From Ocypus olens (Eukaryota; Arthropoda; Insecta; Coleoptera; Staphylinidae): 64,000 nucleotides of DNA. The position numbers were made by a program, and so were the translations under genes. The stretch spans positions 12,501,358 to 12,565,357 of the forward strand of contig OU343060.1 in assembly GCA_910593695.2 (NCBI GenBank), in the 5' to 3' direction. Below, piece by piece: positions 35,101-42,019 of this stretch (position 1 is the first letter of the stretch; each line of letters starts with the position of its first letter). The notes under the pieces are model-generated. The model was not told the DNA's origin. It ran no database searches and saw only the letters and a program-made list of their open reading frames with translations.

Positions 35101-35944
35101 TAATTCCTTGATGTGTGTGAAGATTCACCGGCTCACCAATAGTGTCTTCGGTTTGGTGACGAATTAACTGATCCACTGCAAGTTTATGATGATGATGAAA
35201 ATCTGAGGCTAAAGCGTTGTAATATTTCATTTGTTGGTCATTCGAATATTCGGTTAGATCATGACTATGGTTTTGTCGTAGTTGGTTTTTGGAATAAATT
35301 GTTGATCGTTGTGCTGAATCTAGATTATTATAAGAATTTGAATCTTGGTTGTTAAGACGATATTGTTGTTGTTGGTTCTGGTTATTTTTGGAATAAGTTG
35401 TTGATTGTTGTGCTGAATCTAGATTATAATTAGAATTTGAATCTTGGTTGTTAAGTGTGGTTAGATCTTGTGGATTATGTTTTCGTTGGGTTGGATCTAG
35501 GAGATTTTTAAAATACGATGAGGGGTTTTGTTGCTGGTAATGATGATGAATATCGGAATAAGTGTTTGAATCTTGATTGTTGTTTGCAGTCAAATCTTGG
35601 GAATTTTCTTGAAGTCTGTTCGGATATGCGGTTAGATCAAGATGATTGTTGAAGTAGGCAGTTGGTTGCTGTTGTTTGTAAAGAATATCGGTATAAGCAG
35701 AGGAATCCAGATGGTTTTTGGGATAAGCATTTGGATATATTGCGTTTGAATACGTAGACATATCTTGAAGGTTAGATTTCTGTTTATCCGTGATTACGGT
35801 GGCTCCATCAGTTTTATCGACGGTGTACTTGATGGTTCTCAGGGAACCATCAGGGCCGGCAACTGGGTAGATTCCTTTGACTTTATCGCCGGCTTGTTCT
35901 TCTTCTTGAAGCTTGTAGTCTTGGACACCGTATGTTGGAGATGA
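29123..35944 (-). CDS. Giant RR-domain cuticular protein, main exon (2273 codons)
   Basis: This is one uninterrupted exon, read 35944 to 29123. The acceptor (TATGTTTTCAG, 35945-35955) is followed in phase 0 by SSPTYGVQDYKLQEEEQ. Residues ~5-55 of the exon form a chitin-binding RR domain (Pfam chitin_bind_4 type): YGVQDYK, then VKGIYPVAGPDGSLRTIKYT and VDKTDGATVITDK. It fits G-x7-D-G-x6-Y, but the usual Y-x-A and G-[FY] are Y-x-V and G-A. The remainder (~2,200 residues) is low-complexity, rich in Gln, Ser, Asn, His, Tyr and Pro, and built of four repeat zones; the only cysteines noticed are one CKYC. RR proteins are secreted and bind chitin in cuticle; a structural role is inferred. I do not recognise an ortholog. 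The first Met (35761) is not the start, because the RR domain lies upstream of it in frame. Confidence 0.9.
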   Translation of the reverse strand, partial: SSPTYGVQDYKLQEEEQAGDKVKGIYPVAGPDGSLRTIKYTVDKTDGATVITDKQKSNLQDMSTYSNAIYPNAYPKNHLDSSAYTDILYKQQQPTAYFNNHLDLTAYPNRLQENSQDLTANNNQDSNTYSDIHHHYQQQNPSSYFKNLLDPTQRKHNPQDLTTLNNQDSNSNYNLDSAQQSTTYSKNNQNQQQQYRLNNQDSNSYNNLDSAQRSTIYSKNQLRQNHSHDLTEYSNDQQMKYYNALASDFHHHHKLAVDQLIRHQTEDTIGEPVNLHTHQGINQNVESFQQTMNQNPQHLKYKITQTHHGMSTNPNYMQKPTSLKDPDANNNHQYHAQQQINLKPENVDNSVGYQGDEIVNYHNYKTWPSKLIPNDYQISSKVIPNQVSKLIPKDTRNSDYEISQTSFQPIPEDITSSVYQNSEFPVDIKPSGYQNLQIENMAPGYKIPEVQHQTNNYQFLQFFPKPIPNGITSSGYQNSEIPVNIKPSGYQNQQIENINPTAYKIPEVKHQTNNYQFSQISSKPIPDGITSSDYQHIKIRPSEYQSTKTENIRPLRYQTPEVGHLEASNLFSQEDFKYQQISSKPIPQGITPTGYQNSKNTAEIRPSEYQNSKNTAEIRPSEYQNSKTENIRPLGYQTPEVEQHLNLETSQEDFKHQQNTNSPSVIHQENLQFETNPHHLHHLEATKSGGNGKYIEYSSRLESPVSSQFTKVSKFVGQPAASASIKFAKDLSTPATFEPTNFAKDYSRQISNPESESEFTEKLSKPAIDLAFKSADYLHRISNPAIDLASKSADYLHQISNPAIDLASKSADYLHQISNPAIESKFTGKSKYLHPESSQFTKYSDQIYNPVVESTKYSSQLQNVACKYCSTQTQPQASDSLEFGGKKNHIENFENFNHPNDQNGKYNAQNFTSYLKSSLKEDEENINRPRYTVTIQKFPEDSVQSKPESVHQNNEEPNSANPPQLIQNMPRLLANGHGLENSWHNQQQQPSLPENVHLLERQKQQIQLNPRQPTLLENSWHNQQQQLVTSQPSLPENVHLLERQKQQLQFIPSQASSIENGRLLGKQKQQLEFISSRPTLLQNGHLLEKQKRLQPISSQSLLLENSWHNQQQQLVTSQPSPPENVHLLERQKQQLQLIPSQPYSTENGNLLERQKQPQNLILSRPTLLQNGYLLEKQKQQLQPISSHSTLLENSWHSQQHHPSLPENVHLLERQKQQLQLIPSQPFSTENGRLLERQKQQLEFISSRPTLLQNGHLLEKQRQQPQPISSQSTLLENSWHDQQKQLVTNQPSLPENVNLLKRQKQQLQLIPSQAYSTENGRLSEKQKQQLELISSRPTLLQNSHLLEKQKQQLQSISSQSTLLENSWHNKQQQLVASQPSPPENVHLLERQKQQLQLIPSQAYSTENGRLSEKQKQQLQLISSRPTLLQNSHLLEKQKQQLQSISSQSTLLENSWHNQQQHPSLPENVHLLERQKQQLQLIPSQPYSTENGHLLEKQKQELDLISSRPTFPQNSHLLERQKQPLQSIPSQEFLQENRLLLENQLQLIQNDLKKYHSANNQKDFGKLVPHPHNYQSKDRETSFQKHEQNMLNLYAEKFSPLIQKSEKEFEANLDLNSKIPPQFLRSLHSEKSVQEQPANPTKFVNLLDQIQYPHFYHGKPGLHQDISSGKLGQFTHPNGKDLTFPHQIPPVKSFNQGEPGDKMIQTPYVPQEEAALQHVHPKTHFVKTAEQYETKSVPQLTPKRSERPLSSEFHQEKIAHHPEYKASQDHFHQSPSGEQKAGQGFLSKFHQQFLQNPTVIGGSQHFHQTKFANDKSLQGLALKSNNRNPEYQESQGPYEANQFRQQKSGSTHAVRQNHQQYHNSEPKKIVQFTQQNDVNIFAHQHSEPNKILQTYRQEQYNKEQENLEKFSKPLNPLKDSSSITSHPHVYGNNQLKDPTSFQSNQWLKYGRAFPESPESSHSTVTSLEKSQSFQNIQRLKYGRASSESPESSQPTDKLPSSVNIQRVTYRIASPESPESSHPTATSLEKSRNFKNMQGLKYRRASSESPESSHPTVTSLEKSRSFQNIQRLKHGSAFLESPESSHLTNKLPSSVNIQRSMYRRASSESPESSHPTATSLEKSRSFKNMQGLKYRRASSESPESSHSTATSLEKSRSFQNIQGLKYRRASSESPASSHPIVTSLEKSRSFQNIQELKYRRASSESPESSHPTTLEKSPSPVNEQSLRVAYDKNAAIYPANHAQSDSGRKQQFKKLPEHHHESIPKYHHVFDVMNVS
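29320..30115 (-). repeat. C-terminal coding repeat, nine SESPESSH units
   Basis: Nine units of about 31-32 residues follow the pattern SLEKSRSFQNIQGLKYRRAS then SESPESSHPTAT; two units have the alternative KLPSSVNIQR linker. The basic-Ser then SESPESSH alternation gives opposite charges within a unit. Copies differ mostly by a few substitutions, so the zone has expanded recently while staying in frame. Confidence 0.92.
31320..33010 (-). repeat. Coding higher-order repeat, ~88-residue (264-bp) super-unit
   Basis: About six super-units each hold three ~23-residue sub-repeats and one 19-residue cap: PENVHLLERQKQQLQLIPSQ, TENGRLLERQKQQLEFISSR, LQNGHLLEKQKQQLQPISSQ and LENSWHNQQQQLVTSQPSL. The cap recurs at plus positions ~31581, 31845, 32109, 32358, 32622 and 32882, i.e. 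264-bp steps with one shorter by five codons. The Leu/Gln/Lys/Arg pattern could form short helices. The same zone leaves a spurious long open frame on the plus strand. Confidence 0.93.
33485..33665 (-). repeat. Coding repeat, 18-residue DLASKSADYLHQISNPAI units
   Basis: Three near-identical units (54 bp each) are followed by a partial SNPAIES unit. Conserved Tyr-Leu-His and Asn-Pro-Ala positions suggest a structural repeat. Nucleotide copies are nearly identical, so the expansion is recent. Confidence 0.85.
33990..34780 (-). repeat. Coding repeat rich in SGYQN / KPIP units
   Basis: Repeated segments of the form ISSKPIPDGITSSGYQNSEI, PVNIKPSGYQNQQIENI and YKIPEVKHQTNNYQF occur in three to four diverged rounds, with two identical IRPSEYQNSKNTAE units near 34080-34150. 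Regular Tyr-Gln and Pro spacing resembles other elastic or adhesive cuticular proteins, but that function is inference. Confidence 0.82.
35280..35500 (-). repeat. Coding repeat near the RR domain, NNQDSNS/STIYSKN
   Basis: Two units of ~30 residues (LNNQDSNSYNNLDSAQRST then IYSKN, and LNNQDSNSNYNLDSAQQST then TYSKN) follow the RR domain. They are Asn/Gln/Ser-rich with a poly-Gln linker. Confidence 0.75.
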
Positions 35945-36088
35945 CTGAAAACATACAGATTTTGTACAAATATGAAGAAGTAAGCGCCGGTGGTTTAGGC
36001 ATTCGGCTACAATGCCGGGTGAGTGTCAAGCAACGGTGGTCCTGATCTGTAGTACCATTCGCCATAATTCGTTGTAAGGAGGGTAATT

Positions 36089-36253
36089 AGTGACGGTTCC
36101 CGGGGTTTTCTCTGGTACGGCCAAGGAACAAGAAGTGGTAAAATAGATAGGTAGAGTCAGTTGCAGAGACGGCTGGCTGCGTAACCGCACCTGTCTGTAT
36201 TACCACCTCTTGTTCCTCGGCCGTACCAGAAAAAATCCCGCGATCCGTCACTG
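36089..36253. mobile_element. hAT-type MITE in cuticular gene intron (copy 2)
   Basis: A 165-bp copy of the element at 21742 (same CTGGTACGGCC.AGGAACAA arms and central TCAGTTGCAGAGACGG). It is flanked by AGGGTAAT (36081-36088) and AGGGCAAT (36254-36261), an 8-bp target duplication with one mismatch. It lies in the intron between the signal-peptide exon and the main exon, ~145 bp upstream of the acceptor. Confidence 0.9.
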
Positions 36254-38060
36254 AGGGCAATACTCTTAAGTTACAAACTCAGTCACATCACAGTTCTCGT
36301 GATCAATGCCAAGTTAGGCAAAACCTAACATATACAAATAGTACAACTAGGAAGAATAAAGTGAGAAAATTTAAATTGTACATTGTATAATGATTAACCA
36401 TAATTTTATTAAAAGTATAACACTAGAAACTTAATAATAATCACATACATAACTCCATAAAACCGTGACTGCCCTCACTAGCGAAGTCCTGATTCCCTTT
36501 ACTAGGTGCAGAGTTTATATATTTAGAAATAAGGTAGAAATAAAAAAAAAACAAAAAAAAACGGCAGAGGCAGATGACCTCGTAGTCGACGCCAAAAGAA
36601 ACAAAAATACATTACATTTGTAACGTCCAAAGATTAAAAATTGCGATTTTCATTTTTTAAATTGCACAACTACCAAACGCCAAGTCCTATTTTGACGAAA
36701 ATTTAGTGCAATTTGAAATGTGATTAACAATAATTTTTATGTACATTAATGTCACTGGCCCCACGTGCCTTATTTATACCCGGCTCACCGGGCAAATGAC
36801 CTGTTGAAATGGAAATAATATGGAACTGTTTGACGAAACTGAAGGTTCTATTAAACCAATAACAATAATAGAATAGTGTCTATAAGACAGTAAAGGAAAG
36901 AGTATAAATAACAGGACAAAGATTGAAAGAATTCTAATAGAGAAAAGGTATCAAAACATACTGAGACCAAAATCAAAATGGTCATTACTTTTTTTTCCAA
37001 TTTACCCCCAAATCAAAGTGGATACCTAAAAAAAAGGTTCTTTCTTCGAAAAAATGTTTATGACTCAAAAAGAAAAGGAAATTTCCACATGAGTTAATTG
37101 ACTCCGCGACTCACTTATGAGTTACCCGTCTTTAATGATAGAAAGAAGAAAATATTTGAAAGAATTGGTGAAAACACCTACATCCGACGCTCGAAAGGGC
37201 AAATGAAAGAGGTTAAGAGGATAAAACAAGAAAGAATGAAAGAACGAAAAAATGTGAGACAGAAAGAAATCAACTACACAGTTGATGAATTCAGGAATTG
37301 GTTCTAATGTAATATATTTTAATTTATATTGTAATATTTTAATCTGTTAATCTTACTATAATACATTTTGCAATCAACCATTATTGTTATATTTGTTCTT
37401 GTATTAATACATGTAACTTTTTGTGATTGACTTGTGTAAAGATGATACATCTGTTAGCACTAATAAAAAAAAAAAAAAAAAAAAAAGAAAGAAAGAGAGA
37501 AAGAAAGAAAGAAAGAAAGATAGGAAGATAAAAAGAAAGAAAGAAAGAAAGAAAGATAGGAAGATAAAAAGAAAGAAATAAAGAAAGAAAGAATAGAATA
37601 GAATAGAATATATTTGTGTAAAAAATAAATAAACTGTTACAATAATATATAAGTAAATATTTTTACACTTGTCAGGTAACATAAATACATAATAGGCTAA
37701 AAATTACTCTATAATTAGAAAATTTAAAAAAAAGAAAGAAAGAAACAAACAAACAAAGAAATAAAAAGAAACAAGGAAAAAGAAAAAGAAACAAGGAAAA
37801 AGAAAAAGAAGGATAGAAAGAAAGAATTCATCACTCAAACGTCCAACGTCTAAGACTAAAAATTTTAGTTTAGTTTTTTTAATTTTGTAATTATTGGTTA
37901 GAAACTAACTTTAACGGTATTTGAAATATTTATATTCGAATAGTCATTTCCGTTTACCATTCAGCAACTAACTACATTGATGGTACTTGAAAGGTCGAAA
38001 CCGGTCTGTAGGTGTTCTGATAAGGAAACAATATTGAATGTATAATTTTTGTTTACTTAC
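36254..38060 (-). other. Cuticular gene intron, remaining part
   Basis: The intron spans 35945-38060. Besides the MITE it has AT-rich unique DNA, an A-run-terminated segment ending AGCACTAATAAA (37455-37466) that looks like the 3' end of a retrotransposed sequence, and the purine microsatellites listed separately. The small open frame at 37098-37307 has no recognisable similarity. Confidence 0.55.
37463..37620 (+). repeat. Poly(A) followed by (GAAA)n and (GAATA)n microsatellite
   Basis: An A-run is followed by GAAAGAAAGA-type tetranucleotide repeats, two AGATAGGAAGATAAA interruptions and then (ATAGA)n (37590-37608). A related A/G-rich stretch is at 37728-37825. Microsatellite growth from a retrotransposon poly(A) tail would explain the order. 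Confidence 0.85.
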
Positions 38061-38141
38061 ATAATAATCCACCACTGTACTTCCAACAACACGACTCGAT
38101 CCAATACCCAAATCTACGACTACCGACAAAACAAGCAGAAA
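38061..38141 (-). CDS. Cuticular protein signal-peptide exon
   Basis: The 27-codon exon begins FLLVLSVVVDLGIGSSRVVG and ends STVVDYY, closed by a GTAAGT donor (38060-38055) in phase 0. This joins to SSPTYGVQDYK at 35944. A TTTTTCTTATTTTGCAG acceptor (ending 38142) precedes it. A signal peptide split by an intron after the first few codons is usual in insect RR genes. The alternative is that translation starts at an in-frame ATG (38165-38163), giving MFIFLILQ before the same residues. Either way the hydrophobic core makes the protein secreted. Confidence 0.8.
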
Positions 38142-38313
38142 CTGCAAAATAAGAAAAATAAACAATCGAAATTAATAAATGTAAGATATTTATTAATTTA
38201 AAAAAAATATACAGATTTTAAATAAATTTAAAATATAGAGTATTCAAATTCGCTTATTAAAAGAGATAAAGGGTTTATTTAAATTTGGCACTTTTACAGA
38301 ATTTAATGCTTAC

Positions 38314-38331
38314 TTCGTTTATTTTTTTCAT
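38314..38331 (-). other. Candidate first exon of the cuticular gene (MKKINE)
   Basis: ATG AAA AAA ATA AAC GAA is followed by GTAAGC (38313-38308), a phase-0 donor that would join to the FLLVL exon at 38141 across a 166-bp intron. A basic n-region then a hydrophobic core is what a signal peptide needs. The site is short and could be chance. Confidence 0.35.
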
Positions 38332-39100
38332 TTTCGAGTTAAGTACAAAAAAACTTATTTTAATTTTTTCCTTATATCCTCTTTATTTGAGACAATATTG
38401 AAAAATGGCAAAGAACTTACAGCACTTTTTTGTTATCCAAAACATACAATGTATTTTTTTTGTAACATGTTGCGTTTCCTTTAAACCATCATTAACTTTC
38501 TTATTTCTAATGGATGCCATATTTATTTTTTATTACTTTGCTCATTTTTTTATAACACAACATATATTTAATTTCATAAATGAACATTTAATCGTTCAAA
38601 ACACTTTTCTCGACGCTTACTAAAAATCAACCGTGCCATGGAATTTAAAAAAAATTAAAATTTGAATAACTTTGTTCAACATTATTATTCTTAATAGATA
38701 AAAACGTAGTTCAATAATTCAGGAAAGCGAGATATGTTAAGTATTTTTTATTCAGTAAACATAAATACAGCATTTGCTATTCAAAAATATTTACAATGTA
38801 TCCAAATGTAAAACAATTCATGAAGAACTCTGCATCCATCGCAATTTTTGCTTATTACTGAAATTACTTTGATTTTATTTGTGAAAAAACAACCTCCCCA
38901 AAAAATATGGTGTATTGCTCACTAGCACCATGAACATCTGGTGAAGATGAAACATTGAAACCAGAAATCGTATGTAAATGTAATGATACCAAAATTGGAG
39001 TAGACATATGAGATAAGACATATGTAAGCGAGCTATAAGATCTTAGTTTCTCAGATTGGTAAGCATTTCGTAGATATTGCTTGCTGTAATATTTTCAAAA
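38332..39100. other. Upstream region of the cuticular gene, no gene seen
   Basis: AT-rich, non-repetitive DNA that should contain the cuticular gene promoter. I find no clear TATA/initiator pair and no exon with a good donor in the required phase beyond the candidate at 38314. Confidence 0.3.
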
Positions 39101-39111
39101 TGTGAACAAAG

Positions 39112-39288
39112 AAAGGACCCCGCAGTTTTTGCTAGGGAAATGGCTTTCAGTCAATCTCCTTGAAACCAACTGAAAAATATCTTGAGATCTTGCTCTGTTG
39201 CGACCATGGAGACTTTTGATCGGTATGACTTGGTGAATATTTTTCAGTTGGTTTCAAGGAGAAACAATCAAAAACTGCGGGGTCCTTT
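39112..39288. repeat. Palindrome with ~52-68-bp arms
   Basis: AAAGGACCCCGCAGTTTTTG...TCTCCTTGAAACCAACTGAA (39112-39174) is inverted at 39241-39288 (TTCAGTTGGTTTCAAGGAGA...CAAAAACTGCGGGGTCCTTT). The left arm has ~16 extra bases (CTAGGGAAATGGCTTT). The 56-66-bp loop is unrelated. An open frame (39182-39505) runs out of the right arm but resembles nothing I know. Confidence 0.8.
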
Positions 39289-39505
39289 CCAGATTCGAAT
39301 GATGGAATCGAAAGAAAATATTGGCAAACGCTTTGATCGAGGAAAATATTGGAAGAAGGGCAAATACATCCAAAAAAATGTACCAAGAATTCAACAAGTT
39401 TTACTATTGAATCTACTGGAAGGAATTTTTCAAAACTGCCATGTGAGATGCCAGAAAAGGAAGCTTAACGAAGCTGATGTAGAAGAGATGACGCGAAATA
39501 TTTAG

Positions 39506-40560
39506 AGTTGCGAGTGTTTTTAATTAATCAAATCTATTTTGATATTTGATTGACACTTATTTTAAAGTTCAATCTACTCAGCATAAAATCCTATAAATAT
39601 TTGCAACCAGCTGTACGAACTTAAATGTCGCCAGAGTTTCGTATAGGTTTGGGGTGATACGGAATACCGAATTGTCATTTAACGAGACCTTGAAAGATAA
39701 ATTGCCGTTAAATTGAACGTTTTGCTTAAGAAATATTAAGTTTATGGCATTTATTTTGACTTCTGTTGGATAATTTATGAAATATTTTGAAATCTCTAGG
39801 GCCTCTAATCCTCACTTAGCATTTAGGGACAACAAAATTTACTAATTGTAAGTTATTTAATATACTTATGGTAAACCAAGTTTTTTTGACATTATGGTTT
39901 TGAGAGGATTTGAATACTCTACCTAAAAAAATAATTTTGCTTTCACAATTATTTTCAAGAAATAGAAAAATTCAATTTGGTAAAGACCACCAGGTCGATA
40001 GCCCTTTCAAAGATGTCACTATAATTTTAAAATATGTATCATCTTATAATAATGTATACAATTCTGTAAACCAAAATATTGTATACATAAATTTGAGCAC
40101 TAGTATAACGATTTAAATGTAATACATCCAATTACACACAACTCAAATTGTTAAAAAAATGTATACTGAAGCACTGTCCATCTTAAGTATCCAAATGTTC
40201 ACTCGAACAACTTAGATTATAATAAATATTATATCTGGTAATTAAATCACAACCGGCAACACAAAGGATTTGCTTACTTTGCAAAATATATGTACACTAT
40301 CCATCTTATTACACATGTTTTTGCAAACTGACGATTCCTACCTCTTTCAGGCCTTTATACATTCTTTACCAGAATTCGAAACCATTCCCCCATTACCTCA
40401 GTTATGGTGCACATGCAGGCGATTAAATTGAAAGTAAAATCTATAAAAGAAAGTCTATTTGGAATAGTGCATGAACGGATCATTATTTTTGTTATTCATT
40501 ATAATAAATTAATATAAATAGTTATGCATTTTAATTCGTAACGGTGTGTTTCGTTTTATT
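39506..40560. other. Unique AT-rich DNA, no feature seen
   Basis: I find no exon, tandem repeat or recognisable transposon here. Confidence 0.3.
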
Positions 40561-40569
40561 ATATTTCGT

Positions 40570-40827
40570 GTTCACTTTCATTTTTTTTTGTATAGAAAAT
40601 GAAAACTACATGTTTTTATAACAAAAACCAAAATTTGATTATTGTTGTATCGAACATATTTTTTTTGTAACGAAAATGAAAATTTCATGTTTTTATAACG
40701 AAACCCAAACGATTTTGTCGTTATATCGAACATATTTTTTTGTAACGAAAATGAAAATTTCATGTTTTTATAACGAAAACCAAAATTTGATTTGTAACGA
40801 TTTTTTTTGTATTGAACATATTTTTTT
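40570..40827. repeat. ~75-bp tandem repeat, three to four units, split by an MCE insertion
   Basis: TTTTGTAACGAAAATGAAAA, TTTCATGTTTTTATAACG and AACCAAAATTTGATT recur at ~75-bp steps (40597, 40672, 40748). After the MCE (40828-41625) the repeat resumes with TTTTTTGTAATGAAAATGAA at 41626, so the element landed in the T-run of a repeat unit. Confidence 0.8.
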
Positions 40828-40978
40828 ACTTTCTCCGTTACGAAGTTCGAGAAAGTATTGTGATCGTGATTTTTTTTTCAAAATTTTTTTTTACGGAAAT
40901 ATCCGTTTTGGGGTTCCTAGATGCCATTTCAACAATTTCTGGAAAAAAAAATTTTGTGTCTGTGTGTGTGTGTGTGTC

Positions 40979-41023
<45 letters not shown>

Positions 41024-41625
41024 TGTATCTCAAAAACTAATAGAGCAATTGCTATGAAACTTTGAACATACGTCTTATTTGATAATCCGGAGAACTGAAA
41101 AGCTTTTGGTAAAATTTTGTACACCGGAAGTGGGTGTTTACCTTAACTGTTTTTTGTTTTTTGCCAATATTTTCTTAAATATGAAAAATATCACAAAAAC
41201 ATTTTAACAAATATTGAAGACAATAAAGAAATTCAATTATTTTGTTTGAAAACATTTTTCATAAAATCATTGTTATTCGAGAAAAAAATGTATTTTTTTT
41301 TTCATTTTTGGTATACAATTATGAAACGCTAATAGTTACAGCAAATTTATGTTAATAATAATTGTAGAGAATGCCAAAATAAACAATTTATAAAGAATAA
41401 GTTTTTTTCGAAATCTCTTTAGTTTTTGAGTAAACTGAGTTTTTTAATTTGAAGTACATTTTTCCATCTTTCATAATTTTGACGTTTTAAACGTCAGTTT
41501 TATCCGAGTCTACGAAACGTTCGATGCACACTTAAAATATGATTTAAATTGAAAATAAACCATGGAAGCGTAAATATAAATGATACCATCAAGTCGGAGA
41601 AAGTAACATGATGGCCACATCACCA
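40828..41625 (+). mobile_element. MCE element, full length (copy 6)
   Basis: Complete, ~800 bp: the ACTTTCTCCGTTACGAAGTT end, ACGGAAATATCCGTTTTGGG, a (TG)n microsatellite (40955-41016), GCGCGCTGTATCTCAAAAAC, GTACACCGGAAGTGGGTG, TTTTGACGTTTTAAACGTCA (palindromic core), then AAGTCGGAGAAAGTAACATG and the GATGGCCACATCACC end. The left end carries ACTTTCTCCG and the right end its inverse, CGGAGAAAGT, about 25 bp inside the terminus. Both junctions lie in T-runs of the host repeat. No protein is encoded. Confidence 0.93.
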
Positions 41626-41633
41626 TTTTTTGT

Positions 41634-42018
41634 AATGAAAATGAAAATTGCATTTAATTTTTAATTATTTTTTGGTATTGTACATAAAATTTCGACAAAT
41701 AGAAATAATTCATTTCGTGGAAATTTACGTTTATGAGAATGTATTAATTTTGACTCTTAACTTTTATATCATTTCTAAAATGGTTGCGGTAATGTGTCGA
41801 CCTTCGAACCGATTTTGTGTATCAACCTATTAACACTTGTTGGCGCCGCTGTCATAATTAATAGGTTATCTAACTTTTTAGCACTCGGTACAATTTTTCT
41901 TCGGCGTGAAAACAGCTTTAAATACGGTGGATTTTTAATTAATACATCACGCATTACAGACCATCCAGTTATTTTTAAGTTGTTAAAAACATACAAGAAA
42001 AATACTTTAATTGGTTAC
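41634..42018. other. Short unique interval before SatF
   Basis: After the resumed ~75-bp repeat there is ~350 bp of non-repetitive DNA (TTGGCGCCGCTGTCATAATT near 41840). No coding evidence; the overlapping small open frames on both strands are not convincing. Confidence 0.3.
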
Positions 42019-42019
42019 A

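Noticed and set aside
35761..35761. Met at 35761 as the start of the cuticular protein
   Set aside because: The frame continues upstream through a clear RR domain to a splice acceptor at 35945 that matches the phase of the signal-peptide exon.
37098..37307. 69-residue Lys/Arg-rich frame in the cuticular gene intron
   Set aside because: It lies in purine-biased DNA just upstream of a poly(A)-tailed retro-sequence, with no recognisable similarity.
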